In this document: piece by piece, positions 35,956-43,983 of the stretch | Position numbering within the stretch: position 1 is the first letter of the stretch | How the letters are laid out: each line of letters begins with the position of its first letter | Source: an uncultured Sphingobacteriales bacterium | GTDB lineage: Bacteria; Bacteroidota; Bacteroidia; Chitinophagales; Chitinophagaceae | NCBI GenBank assembly: GCA_937871285.1 | Contig: CALMQS010000008.1 | Location: 1-56,713 of the forward strand | Direction: 5' to 3' | DNA: 56,713 nt | The notes under the pieces: model-generated | What the model was told of the DNA's origin: nothing | Database searches by the model: none | The model's input: only the letters and a program-made list of their open reading frames with translations | Translations under genes and position numbers: made by a program

Positions 35956-37127
35956 TGAAGTTTTTAAAAGTACGTATGAAAATTACCAATGTAGAAGCAT
36001 TTATCCTTCAGTCGCCATTCGAAATCACTAACCCGGCGGGAAGTGATGAGGCAAGGGGTGTAAAGCATTGTTTCCTGCTGAAGGTGAGCACAGACGAAGG
36101 TATTACAGGCTGGTCGGATGTGGAAACTTCGCCGCATGTTGGTGAAGCGGTGGTAAATGCGCCCGAAAGCGGATCAGGGGTGTTTGAAGGATTGCGTGCA
36201 TTGGTAATTGGTGAAGATCCTTTTGATGTGGAGCGGCTGTGGGATAAAATTTACAGGGGTACTATTTATTTTGGAAGAAGGGGAGTTGCTATGCAGGTGC
36301 TATCGGGTTTTGATATTGCGTGTCATGATATCATGGGCAAGGCAATTGGCCGTCCGGTTTATAAAATACTGGGTGGCGCAAGACGAGATAAGATTAGGGC
36401 CTATGCTTCCACGCTCTTTCGCCCAACTGCCGATGCTATGAAGCAGGCCTGTGCATTTTATATGCAACGTGGCTTTACTGCGGTTAAATTTGGGTGGGGC
36501 GTGTTCGGGCAAAACCCTAAGCAGGATATAAAATTAGTGGCAGCGGCAAGAGAAGCGCTGGGACCGGATATTGAATTGATGATTGATCCCGGGTGGATGG
36601 TGAACAGGAGTGCCTATGATGCTATTGAGCTGTGCCGTGCGCTGGAACCCTATAATATTTTCTGGCTCGAAGATTTCCTGCACCCTGAATCATACGATGG
36701 CTATGGAAAAGTAAAAGCTGCGGGGGTTAAAACGCGACTGGCGGCGGGAGAACAGGAAGCTACTGCATGGGGTTTCAGGGAACTGATACATCGCGGTGGA
36801 ATTGACGTTGTACAGCCCGATCTTTCCCGTTGCGGAGGGTTTACCCAGGCAAGAAAAATTATATGGGAAGCAGAACATGCAGGGGTGGATGTTTGTCCGC
36901 ATGCGTGGCTTACGGATCTGTTAACAGCGGCGAGCCTTCACCTGAACGCTGTGCTGCCCAGGTCTTTATTCCTGGAATATAATGTGAGTGATAATCCTAT
37001 GCTACGGGAAGTTATTCAAAACCCTGTTCAAATGGATGCGGAGGGATATATCCCGGTTCCGCAGGGTGCGGGACTGGGTATTGAAATAAATGAAGAAGCG
37101 CTAAAACATTTTTGTATAAATCTGTAA
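35955..37127 (+). CDS. Enolase-superfamily sugar-acid dehydratase, mandelate racemase group
   Basis: A 390-residue member of the mandelate racemase/muconate lactonising enzyme family. Magnesium ligands are Asp211 (LMIDPGW), Glu239 (FWLEDF) and Glu266 (AAGEQE). Lys178 (TAVKFGWG) and the Asp289-His316 dyad (VVQPDLSRCGG, VCPHAW) are acid/base residues. The second residue of the usual KxK motif is Gly-Trp here, which is seen in some acid-sugar dehydratases. The start overlaps the previous stop codon by one base; Met8 gives the standard MKITNVEAF start. It probably dehydrates an aldonate to a 2-keto-3-deoxy acid. The aldonate cannot be named. Confidence 0.88.
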   Translation: MKFLKVRMKITNVEAFILQSPFEITNPAGSDEARGVKHCFLLKVSTDEGITGWSDVETSPHVGEAVVNAPESGSGVFEGLRALVIGEDPFDVERLWDKIYRGTIYFGRRGVAMQVLSGFDIACHDIMGKAIGRPVYKILGGARRDKIRAYASTLFRPTADAMKQACAFYMQRGFTAVKFGWGVFGQNPKQDIKLVAAAREALGPDIELMIDPGWMVNRSAYDAIELCRALEPYNIFWLEDFLHPESYDGYGKVKAAGVKTRLAAGEQEATAWGFRELIHRGGIDVVQPDLSRCGGFTQARKIIWEAEHAGVDVCPHAWLTDLLTAASLHLNAVLPRSLFLEYNVSDNPMLREVIQNPVQMDAEGYIPVPQGAGLGIEINEEALKHFCINL

Positions 37128-37202
37128 TCAATTAAACCGGGATGCTTAAAAATATTGCGGCATTTTATAAACCCTGAAACAGCTCATCAAATATATTTTA
37201 AC

Positions 37203-37883
37203 ATGGAAACAAAAACCAAACTTTACACCGACGAAGAGAAATTTAAATGGATAAAAGAAAACCTGTATGTAGCTATTGTTTGCGATGTGCTGGATATCCT
37301 GGGATACAGGAGCCAGGCCATGCATCAGCGCTTAAGACCACTTGATGCGGAAAACAGCACGATGGTTGGCCGGGCAAGGACCTATCGCTGGATGGAAACG
37401 GATTATATTGAAGATGATCCGTATAGTTTGGAGATCGAAGCAGTAGATTCGCTGAAAAAAGGAGATGTGGTGATACACTCTACAGACTACGCAGGAACCA
37501 ATGCACCATGGGGTGAATTAATGAGCACTATCGCCAAACGCAATGGAGCGGTGGGTTGTATTTGCGACAGCATGATCCGCGATTGCAAAAAAATTATTGA
37601 CATGAAGTTCCCTGTTTTCTATGGCGGTATCCGCCCGTTGGATAGTTTGGGGCGGGGACGCGTGATGGCGTATGATGTGCCCATACGTTGCGGTGAGGTA
37701 GTGGTTAATCCGGGTGAGCTCATATTCTCCGACTTTGATGGTATCGTAGTAGTTCCCCGCGAAGTTGAAGATAAAGTGCTTGAAATGGCTTATGAAAAGG
37801 TATTCCGGGAAGACCAGTCGAGAATAGATTTACTGAATGGCGATTCGCTGAGAGCGGTATACGACCGTTATGGCGTACTCTAA
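37203..37883 (+). CDS. RraA/HMG-aldolase family protein, possible 2-keto-3-deoxy acid aldolase
   Basis: A 226-residue protein of the RraA-like fold, which includes the class II 4-hydroxy-4-methyl-2-oxoglutarate/4-carboxy-4-hydroxy-2-oxoadipate aldolases. The ATG at 37203 gives METKTKLYTDEEK; an upstream in-frame ATG (37155) adds 16 residues without support. Glu105 in WGELMSTIA and the signature GAVGCICDSMIRD are present, with Arg126-Asp127 kept; the glycine of the usual DG is Ser123. HMG aldolases split 4-hydroxy-2-oxo acids, the chemical class made by the preceding dehydratase. Cleavage to pyruvate and an aldehyde is therefore a good hypothesis; true RraA (RNase E inhibitor) is unlikely here. 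Confidence 0.82.
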   Translation: METKTKLYTDEEKFKWIKENLYVAIVCDVLDILGYRSQAMHQRLRPLDAENSTMVGRARTYRWMETDYIEDDPYSLEIEAVDSLKKGDVVIHSTDYAGTNAPWGELMSTIAKRNGAVGCICDSMIRDCKKIIDMKFPVFYGGIRPLDSLGRGRVMAYDVPIRCGEVVVNPGELIFSDFDGIVVVPREVEDKVLEMAYEKVFREDQSRIDLLNGDSLRAVYDRYGVL

Positions 37884-37896
37884 TCAATAATCATAT

Positions 37897-38604
37897 ATGA
37901 ATATCCTTTGTGTAGTTGCTCATCCCGATGATACGGAAATCCTTTGCGCAGGTACGCTTATCCGTTATTCGAAAGAAGGACACCAGGTTACCATAGCTGT
38001 ATTTACAGACGGTAGTATGGGTGATGCGGTAATAGCTCCTGCCAAGCTGGGAAAGATAAGGGAAGCGGAAACCCGCGCGGCAGCGGCTGTTATTGGTGCA
38101 AAGGTAATTTGGGGCGGCGTGATGGATGAGCATGTTTTTCCGGACCGCGGGCAGCGGGTGATCATGATTGATATACTGAGGGAAGCCGATCCGGATATTA
38201 TTTTTACCCACTCGCCCAATGATTACCATCCCGATCACCGGTATGTGGGTCAATTGGTTTTTGACGCGTATTTTCAAAAGGGGCTTCCGCATATTCCCGG
38301 TCAGCAAATGCCAGCCTGCCGGTTTGGACAGGCACAGCTTTACTACATGGATAATCTTGGTGGAATTGGTTTTCAGCCAACGGAATATGTAGATATTTCC
38401 GGGGTGTTCGATATAAAAAAGCAAATGCTGGAATGTCATAAAAGCCAGTTTGAAGCCATGCGCGATTTGGCCGGTACTAATTTGACCGATATGATTGAAG
38501 TGCAGGCGCGGTTCAGGGGAATGGCAGCAGGTTGCCGTTACGCGGAAGGATTTACCCGGTTAGATGCATTTCAAAGAGGACTAACAAGCCGGGTTTTACC
38601 ATGA
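37897..38604 (+). CDS. Cytoplasmic PIG-L family deacetylase, BshB1-like
   Basis: A 235-residue zinc-dependent deacetylase without a signal peptide. Motifs are VVAHPDDTE at residues 7-14 and DYHPDHRYVG further on. The HPDDxE form resembles BshB1-type enzymes and other small bacterial members that deacetylate N-acetylglucosaminyl compounds. It starts 13 bases after the RraA-like gene, and its last codons overlap the next gene by four bases (ATGA). Its position in the oxidative run suggests that it acts on an intracellular N-acetylated sugar or sugar acid. The exported relative at 20534 may act earlier on the same substrate. Confidence 0.88.
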   Translation: MNILCVVAHPDDTEILCAGTLIRYSKEGHQVTIAVFTDGSMGDAVIAPAKLGKIREAETRAAAAVIGAKVIWGGVMDEHVFPDRGQRVIMIDILREADPDIIFTHSPNDYHPDHRYVGQLVFDAYFQKGLPHIPGQQMPACRFGQAQLYYMDNLGGIGFQPTEYVDISGVFDIKKQMLECHKSQFEAMRDLAGTNLTDMIEVQARFRGMAAGCRYAEGFTRLDAFQRGLTSRVLP

Positions 38605-39386
38605 CTATTACTTTTGTAAAATGGCATGACTGGGATGCTGTACAATGCACAGCAGGTCAATATGAATTAATAGCAGGTATATCGGCGGGGCCAAGGATAC
38701 TTTCGGTTAGCCATGAGGGTGGTAAGAACCTGTTATACGAAGATGATACGGATTTCCGGGTGGGCGAATGGCGCATATATGGCGGGCACCGGTTTACCAC
38801 AGCACCCGAAAGTGCTGACAGCTATTACCCGGATAATGATCCCTGTGATGTTACAATTAATGATTCAAAGTTGCAGATATCAGCTAAACAAAAATCAAAC
38901 GGCACCAGGCTTTCTATGGTAATCAGTAACACATCCGGGGAAGAAGGATTTGAGATACAGCATATACTTGAAAATAATGGAAAAGAGGAGTGGTCAGGCG
39001 CGCTGTGGGCCATTACCTGCGTTCCCCGTTCAGCTCAGTTGCTTGCTTCCTGCGCTACTGAGAATATACATTTCTGGCCGGGAACCGATCCGGCCCAATG
39101 GCAGCGGGTAAACAACCAGATGACGGTAAAGCAGGGAGGTTTCAGGGGGAAAGCCGGCTGGCATAACGGGCATCCTTTGCTTACTGCCGTTCAGCAACAG
39201 GGAACATTGGTCATTAGCAGCCCCGGTTTATCCATTCCTGAAGCATGCGTTGACAACGGATGCAATACAGAAGTATTTGTTTGCAAAGATTTCATGGAGT
39301 TGGAAACATTAAGCGAAAGAATATGGGTTGCACCGGGTGAATCTGCTGTTCATATGCAACGCTGGCGATTGCAGGCGTTGTTATGA
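38601..39386 (+). CDS. Galactose-mutarotase-like protein, DUF4380 type
   Basis: A 261-residue protein with a beta-sandwich of the galactose mutarotase/aldose epimerase type; it resembles DUF4380 proteins. Landmarks are YELIAGISAGPRILSVSH, GGKNLLYEDD, FRVGEWRIYGGHRFTTAPES and the C-terminal ERIWVAPGESAVHMQRW. The ATG at 38601 was chosen because it overlaps the preceding PIG-L stop as ATGA, a coupled arrangement. It would plausibly act on the sugar or bind it, but no catalytic pair is certain. It is the last gene of the coupled cytoplasmic run and is followed by a terminator-like hairpin. Confidence 0.7.
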   Translation: MTITFVKWHDWDAVQCTAGQYELIAGISAGPRILSVSHEGGKNLLYEDDTDFRVGEWRIYGGHRFTTAPESADSYYPDNDPCDVTINDSKLQISAKQKSNGTRLSMVISNTSGEEGFEIQHILENNGKEEWSGALWAITCVPRSAQLLASCATENIHFWPGTDPAQWQRVNNQMTVKQGGFRGKAGWHNGHPLLTAVQQQGTLVISSPGLSIPEACVDNGCNTEVFVCKDFMELETLSERIWVAPGESAVHMQRWRLQALL

Positions 39387-39453
39387 CTAATGGAAGTAAC
39401 AAATGTACGGTTGATTTTAATGGACATATTTTTTGTTAAAAGTGAGAGGAGAG

Positions 39454-39477
39454 AAGTGAAAGTTTTTTTCACTTTTT
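39454..39477 (+). terminator. Weak intrinsic terminator after the catabolic run
   Basis: AAGTGAAA at 39454-39461 pairs perfectly with TTTCACTT at 39467-39474 over a 5-base loop, followed by TTT. The stem is AT-rich, so strength is doubtful. The left part overlaps an iterated GTGAGAGGAGAGAAGTG word that resembles the reverse complement of R4. Confidence 0.4.
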
Positions 39478-39515
39478 GTAGCCAGCTTTAACAAAAAAGG
39501 GATTATATAGCACTA

Positions 39516-39551
39516 TGTTTTCCTATGACCTTATTGTGCCTGTGTGTTGAA
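39516..39551. repeat. 36-base intergenic repeat R6, copy 2
   Basis: This copy differs from 17487-17522 at three of 36 positions, in the same orientation. It lies 46 bases upstream of the sodium:solute symporter gene. Both copies are inside the accessory region. Confidence 0.85.
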
Positions 39552-39596
39552 GATAACAAGCACTTGGAAATATTTAAATGACTTATCAGTATTCTT

Positions 39597-41201
39597 ATGG
39601 ATAATTTTCATCTTTCGCTGGCAGATATACTGATCATTGTTGGAGAAACATTGCTGGTGGTTATTATTGGGTTAATGGCAGCCAGGAAGGTGAAACGAAC
39701 TACCGAAGGGTACTTCCTTGCCTCAGGAAATATGCCGTGGTACCTCATTGGAGCCGCGTTTGTATCTACCTCTGTATCGAGCGAACAGATTGTAGGCACC
39801 ATTGGTGCTACTTACAAAGGGGGGCTGGCAATTGCCAACTGGGAATGGTGGGCATTGCCTACTTATTTATTGATGATGATCTTTTTTATTCCCATGTATT
39901 TGCGGAATAAAATAATGACGGTGCCCGATTTGTTAAACCGGCGTTTTGGGCCGGCATGCGGCGCCATTTATAGTTTTGTGATACTGATCGGTTATATTTT
40001 TGTTTTTCTTCCTCCTGTGATATATGGTGGCAGCATTACGCTCAGTGAATTAACCGGGTGGAACCAGGGATATGTAATGGCAGGCATTGTGCTGGTAACT
40101 GCGAGCTATACCTTATTAGGCGGATTAAGTTCTGTAATGTGGACGGATGCCATTCAGTGTGTGATGCTGATAGGGGGAGGGGTGATATTTTACTTCGTGG
40201 CATTGGATAAAATTCCAGGCGGCTGGGATGCGATGGTTGCCGCGGCGCCCGAACGTTTTCATCTTTACCAGCCACCGTCCGATCCCGAAGCGCCATTTGC
40301 CGGGCTTATCCTGGCATCATTTGGTGTTTTTTTATTTTACCAGTCTTCTAACCAGGTGATGATCCAGCGCATTCTTTCGGCCCGCAGTACCTGGGATGGA
40401 ATGATGGGCCTTATTTTTTCAGGCTTTATTAATATTATCCGGCCGTTGGTAACCTGCCTGCTGGGTTTAATTGTATATCATTGGTTAGATATTATGCAAC
40501 AGGGACCTTCCTTATTGCCCGATAGCCAGGACCGTGCATTTCCCTTAGCGCTGGAACTTTTTGCTCCGTCGGGATTGAAAGGCGTTATACTGGCCGGCTT
40601 TTTTGCGGCGGTAATGTCTACCGTAAGTGCGCTCTCCAATTCAATTGCCACTATTTTTTCTTTGGATGTATACAAAAAATTCATCCGTAAAAATGCCAAA
40701 GACAGGGAACTGATCATTACCGGGCAGGTTTCGGGAGGCGCGGCATTATTAATATCTTCCCTGGTTGCCCCTTTGGTAGGCAGTGTCGGGCTGTTCAAAT
40801 ATTTTCAAACCGGCGTTACCTATATGGCCACTCCGTTTATATCTGTTCTGCTAATGGGTATTTTTTGGAAAAGGACCAGTTATGCCGGGGCAATTGCAGG
40901 TTTGATCGGGGGTGTTGTTATCCAGGTAGTGCTTGCTCTTGGTTTATTGGCGGCAGATATACAGCTCCATTGGTTATACGTTGGGGCTATTGCCCAGGCG
41001 CTGACCATGTTGCTGATTATGATCGTTTCACTGAATACCGCGCCACCAACAAATGAACAGGTAAGGCCTTTTTTATGGCGTATATCCTGGATCCGTACGC
41101 TGGAAGAAGGTGCAAAAAAAAGACCCTGGTGGCAAAGTATTAAACTATGGCTAACATTGTATGCCCTGGCCTGGTGCTATATTTACTGGCGATTTTGGTA
41201 A
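39597..41201 (+). CDS. Sodium:solute symporter (SSS family, SGLT-like)
   Basis: A 534-residue inner-membrane transporter with about 13-14 membrane segments. Family landmarks are GYFLASGNMPWYLIGAAFVSTSVSSEQ, quoted in part as SGNMPWYLIGAAF, then GGLSSVMWTDAIQ and GFFAAVMSTVSALSNSIATIF, which hold sodium-site serines. It most resembles sugar transporters of the SGLT group. It follows the cytoplasmic run across a 210-base gap and is probably the inner-membrane importer for the substrate released by the exported enzymes. Whether it shares the upstream transcript is uncertain because of the hairpin at 39454. Confidence 0.92.
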   Translation: MDNFHLSLADILIIVGETLLVVIIGLMAARKVKRTTEGYFLASGNMPWYLIGAAFVSTSVSSEQIVGTIGATYKGGLAIANWEWWALPTYLLMMIFFIPMYLRNKIMTVPDLLNRRFGPACGAIYSFVILIGYIFVFLPPVIYGGSITLSELTGWNQGYVMAGIVLVTASYTLLGGLSSVMWTDAIQCVMLIGGGVIFYFVALDKIPGGWDAMVAAAPERFHLYQPPSDPEAPFAGLILASFGVFLFYQSSNQVMIQRILSARSTWDGMMGLIFSGFINIIRPLVTCLLGLIVYHWLDIMQQGPSLLPDSQDRAFPLALELFAPSGLKGVILAGFFAAVMSTVSALSNSIATIFSLDVYKKFIRKNAKDRELIITGQVSGGAALLISSLVAPLVGSVGLFKYFQTGVTYMATPFISVLLMGIFWKRTSYAGAIAGLIGGVVIQVVLALGLLAADIQLHWLYVGAIAQALTMLLIMIVSLNTAPPTNEQVRPFLWRISWIRTLEEGAKKRPWWQSIKLWLTLYALAWCYIYWRFW

Positions 41202-41233
41202 ACGGGAAGCAATTTATTTCCTCAGTTCATTTT

Positions 41234-43408
41234 TTATAGCGAAATCACCATCCTTTGCTTGCGTGCTGCGTTCATTATGGGGTGATCAGCCGCTCCGGCA
41301 CTTATGGTTTTGTTATCCTGTGGTGGCGCAGGGGTAAATGCTGATGCGTTCCTGTTGGAAGCCATGCTGTTCGTTCTTCTTTCTCTTTCTGCCTTTTTTG
41401 AGTGTAAGGCTAGCGAAGTGTTTTGCTGGAGGTTCTTCACCGTGGCCGGATGAAGCGGGGCATTATTGTCAATATGTACGATAAATTCATATACAACCTC
41501 TTCATTTTCACCGACTTTATTTTTTTCTTTTACCTGTCTGAACCATATCTCTTTCTGTTTTTCGGCCAGTTCCGCAGAAGCTTTCCTTAAACTGTCGAGC
41601 TTTACCTTTTCTTCAGCAAACGCCTTTTTTATATCCGGCATTTTTTCTGCTAATGGATGGAGCAATAAAAGTATGTTGTTACGGGTTGTACTACGATCTT
41701 TACGGGCCTCTCCGGCGGCTTTATTTTTATGGATTTCGCTATTGAGCTGCTCCCTGTTTTTAATGATGTTCTCCAGTTGAAACTGTTCTTTATGCAGTTC
41801 CTTATCTATCAACAAGCTTAATTGTTCTCCGTTCAGTAAAGGGTTGTTGCTTTTTATTCGAACATCTTCTATAAGCTTAATAAGATCATTGATTGATATT
41901 ATGCGGTGCGCTTGTGCCTTCAGGATATCCTCACCTGTATTTTCCCATCCCATCGCTTTATGCTCGGTATAGGTATTAAAGAGTTCATGCTGCAGGTTAA
42001 AGCTGAAATCATAATTGCCAAAAACGTCAGCAGGTGATCCCTGGACCATAAAAGGATCCGGCGCCAGGCTTACATCATTGTTCTCATTGAATAGGGGTTG
42101 CGGTGCCGGAGGTGCGGGTGGATGCGGTATTTCCCGCGCTTCAACGGGAGCAGAGGGCACAACAGGATGGGCAATGCGCGAAGGAAGCACGGGGGTATTT
42201 GCAGTAACAGCTTGTTTGGTTGTAGCACGCGATGATGTTCCGGGTATATTTTTATCTTTCGCCGGAAGTGTTGTGGTTCGCGTTGCTTTATGCTCAGCTA
42301 TAACCGGGGCGATGGTTATCAATAGCTCTGTTGCCCTGGTATCATCATCATTATAAATGGCTTCGGAGAAGCTGAATGTGTTATTCCCGGGAGAAGGAGA
42401 TAGCCACGCCACCGATATCATCATCAGGCTCATTAATACAAGTGCCAGCAATCTTTGCCCGTAATTGAAATTTGTTGTGCTTACATTCATTATTCTTTTT
42501 ACCCGCCCAAGCAGTTGGTGACTGTTTTTTCCCGTAGCGGCCATGGCCAGGGGTTGTATACCCACTCTCAGTTGCTCAAGCGACAGCAGCGCGGTGGCAT
42601 AGCTGTGCGGATCGAAGCGATGCTGCAGTACAAAATCATCACAGCAATGTTCTCTTTCTTTTTTTAATGATTTGCCCAGCAGGTGAACAAACGGATTAAA
42701 AAAGAGCAGGGTTTCAATTACCGATGCAATAATATTGATAAGATAGTCATTGCGTTTAATATGCGCCAGCTCGTGCAACAGGATAGATTCAGCCTGTTGA
42801 ACTGTGAGGTGATTAAAGGCCGCCACCGGAAGCAGGATTACCGGTTTAAAAAAATTTAAAGTGGCAGGAACGCTGATATACCGGCTGAGATAGATGTGTA
42901 CTTTTTTAGCAATGCCAATTTTTTGCGCATAGTTGTTTACCAGGTTTACCCATTGCGTGTCTGGTTTCAGTAATCCCTTTGTTTGTAATTGCTTTGAATA
43001 CAGGTAGGCTCTTATCAGTTTTACAGATAATAATAACAACACAATAAGATAAGCGGCTGAAATATAGGGCAGATATTGATTGGCAAAACTTGTCAGCCCG
43101 TTTTGAGAAAACAGGGCACCCGGGAAATAAGTTATGGTTGTTGCCGTATTTGCATGCGCAGTCAGTCCGGATAAATATTCGCCCAGCTTAATGGCTTTAC
43201 TGTATTTATCTGCCAGGGTTATACTGAACCATCCAAATGAACCCAGCAGCAATACAGCAGCAATGAAATGCTTATGTGAAGGAGAGATTTTGCGATGCAA
43301 ATTACATATTGCCTGGTAAATCAGCCACAGCAGGGCCGATTGCCAGATGCTGGCGGCTATTGTCCACCCCAGGGCAATTAAAAATGGCGATTGGTATATG
43401 GCAGTCAT
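41234..43408 (-). CDS. BlaR1/MecR1-type M56 membrane metallopeptidase
   Basis: A 724-residue membrane protein of the M56 family. Several membrane helices in the first 340 residues surround the zinc motif LLHELAHIKRND (His212, Glu213, His216). The M56 domain is followed by a proline-rich linker (PHPPAPPAPQP, near residue 435) and a charged, partly coiled-coil region to the end. There is no penicillin-binding sensor domain like that of BlaR1, so beta-lactam sensing should not be assumed. The gene lies 16 bases downstream of a BlaI-type repressor gene. The pair probably senses an envelope signal and cleaves the repressor. Confidence 0.9.
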   Translation of the reverse strand: MTAIYQSPFLIALGWTIAASIWQSALLWLIYQAICNLHRKISPSHKHFIAAVLLLGSFGWFSITLADKYSKAIKLGEYLSGLTAHANTATTITYFPGALFSQNGLTSFANQYLPYISAAYLIVLLLLSVKLIRAYLYSKQLQTKGLLKPDTQWVNLVNNYAQKIGIAKKVHIYLSRYISVPATLNFFKPVILLPVAAFNHLTVQQAESILLHELAHIKRNDYLINIIASVIETLLFFNPFVHLLGKSLKKEREHCCDDFVLQHRFDPHSYATALLSLEQLRVGIQPLAMAATGKNSHQLLGRVKRIMNVSTTNFNYGQRLLALVLMSLMMISVAWLSPSPGNNTFSFSEAIYNDDDTRATELLITIAPVIAEHKATRTTTLPAKDKNIPGTSSRATTKQAVTANTPVLPSRIAHPVVPSAPVEAREIPHPPAPPAPQPLFNENNDVSLAPDPFMVQGSPADVFGNYDFSFNLQHELFNTYTEHKAMGWENTGEDILKAQAHRIISINDLIKLIEDVRIKSNNPLLNGEQLSLLIDKELHKEQFQLENIIKNREQLNSEIHKNKAAGEARKDRSTTRNNILLLLHPLAEKMPDIKKAFAEEKVKLDSLRKASAELAEKQKEIWFRQVKEKNKVGENEEVVYEFIVHIDNNAPLHPATVKNLQQNTSLALHSKKAERERRTNSMASNRNASAFTPAPPQDNKTISAGAADHPIMNAARKQRMVISL

Positions 43409-43424
43409 TGGAGCGCTTTTAAAA

Positions 43425-43805
43425 TTACTTTTTAAGCGAGTTCAGGAGTTTCTGGATTTCTTCCAGTTCATCGCGACTGGCTTTGTGGTTACCTAAGGCC
43501 TGCATTACCAATTGGGCAGGGGAACCCGAAAAGAGATTGTTTATCATTTTGCCTACAAAATGTTTCTGTGTCTTTTCGCGGCTTACCGCCGGCTGGTAAA
43601 TATGGGTTTTGGAAGCATCATTTCTGCTTACCAAACCTTTTTCATGCATGATCTGCATGAGCTTCAGGGTAGTAGTATATCCCACGTCTTTGCTCACCGA
43701 CAAAATTTCATGCACTTCCCTTACTGTTGCATTCTCCTTTTCCCATAGTACCTGCAGTATCTCCAGTTCGCTTTCAGTAGGTCTTACTGTTTTTTGTTGT
43801 GCCAT
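43425..43805 (-). CDS. BlaI/MecI/CopY-family transcriptional repressor
   Basis: A 126-residue winged-helix repressor. The DNA-binding domain is seen in SELEILQVLWEKENATVREVHEIL-type sequence at the N terminus, with VGYTTTLKLMQIMHEKGLV as the recognition helix and wing region; the C-terminal half would dimerise and carry the protease cleavage site. It is co-transcribed with the M56 gene downstream. The region just upstream has several TACGA/TCGTA words that could be its own operator. Other targets are not known. Confidence 0.93.
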   Translation of the reverse strand: MAQQKTVRPTESELEILQVLWEKENATVREVHEILSVSKDVGYTTTLKLMQIMHEKGLVSRNDASKTHIYQPAVSREKTQKHFVGKMINNLFSGSPAQLVMQALGNHKASRDELEEIQKLLNSLKK

Positions 43806-43806
43806 G

Positions 43807-43847
43807 TATACGATTTTTTTCGTATCGAATATACGAGTTCATTCGTA
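43807..43847. promoter_or_regulatory. Candidate BlaI operator
   Basis: Directly upstream of the repressor start lies CGTATCGAATATACG (43821-43835), an inverted repeat of CGTAT/ATACG around a 5-base centre. Further TATACG (43807-43812) and TTCGTA (43842-43847) words flank it. The spacing and position fit autoregulation by a dimeric BlaI-type repressor. Confidence 0.55.
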
Positions 43848-43922
43848 ACTAAACAAACGATCCCGCACTTTTTACGAAAAATTTAGATAACGGGAGACAG
43901 CAGTAATTGCGGATGCTGTAAA

Positions 43923-43960
43923 TAAAAAAGGCCAAAAGTGAAAGTTTTCGCTTTTGGCCT
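43923..43960 (-). terminator. Intrinsic terminator of the T9SS cargo gene
   Basis: AGGCCAAAAG at 43929-43938 pairs with CTTTTGGCCT at 43951-43960. Read on the reverse strand, the stem is followed by six T residues (A-run at 43923-43928 on the forward strand). It lies 24 bases past the stop codon of the reverse-strand gene that ends at 43984. Confidence 0.88.
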
Positions 43961-43983
43961 CAGGGAGATTTTGTAATTGGTTT

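Noticed and set aside
37891..38439. Reverse-strand reading frame of 182 codons
   Set aside because: It is antisense to the PIG-L gene, whose catalytic motifs are intact; low-complexity translation without family resemblance.
41234..43805. Beta-lactam resistance operon
   Set aside because: The M56 protein lacks the penicillin-binding domain, and no beta-lactamase gene is adjacent; the S12 protein at 50067 lies far off and lacks resistance features.
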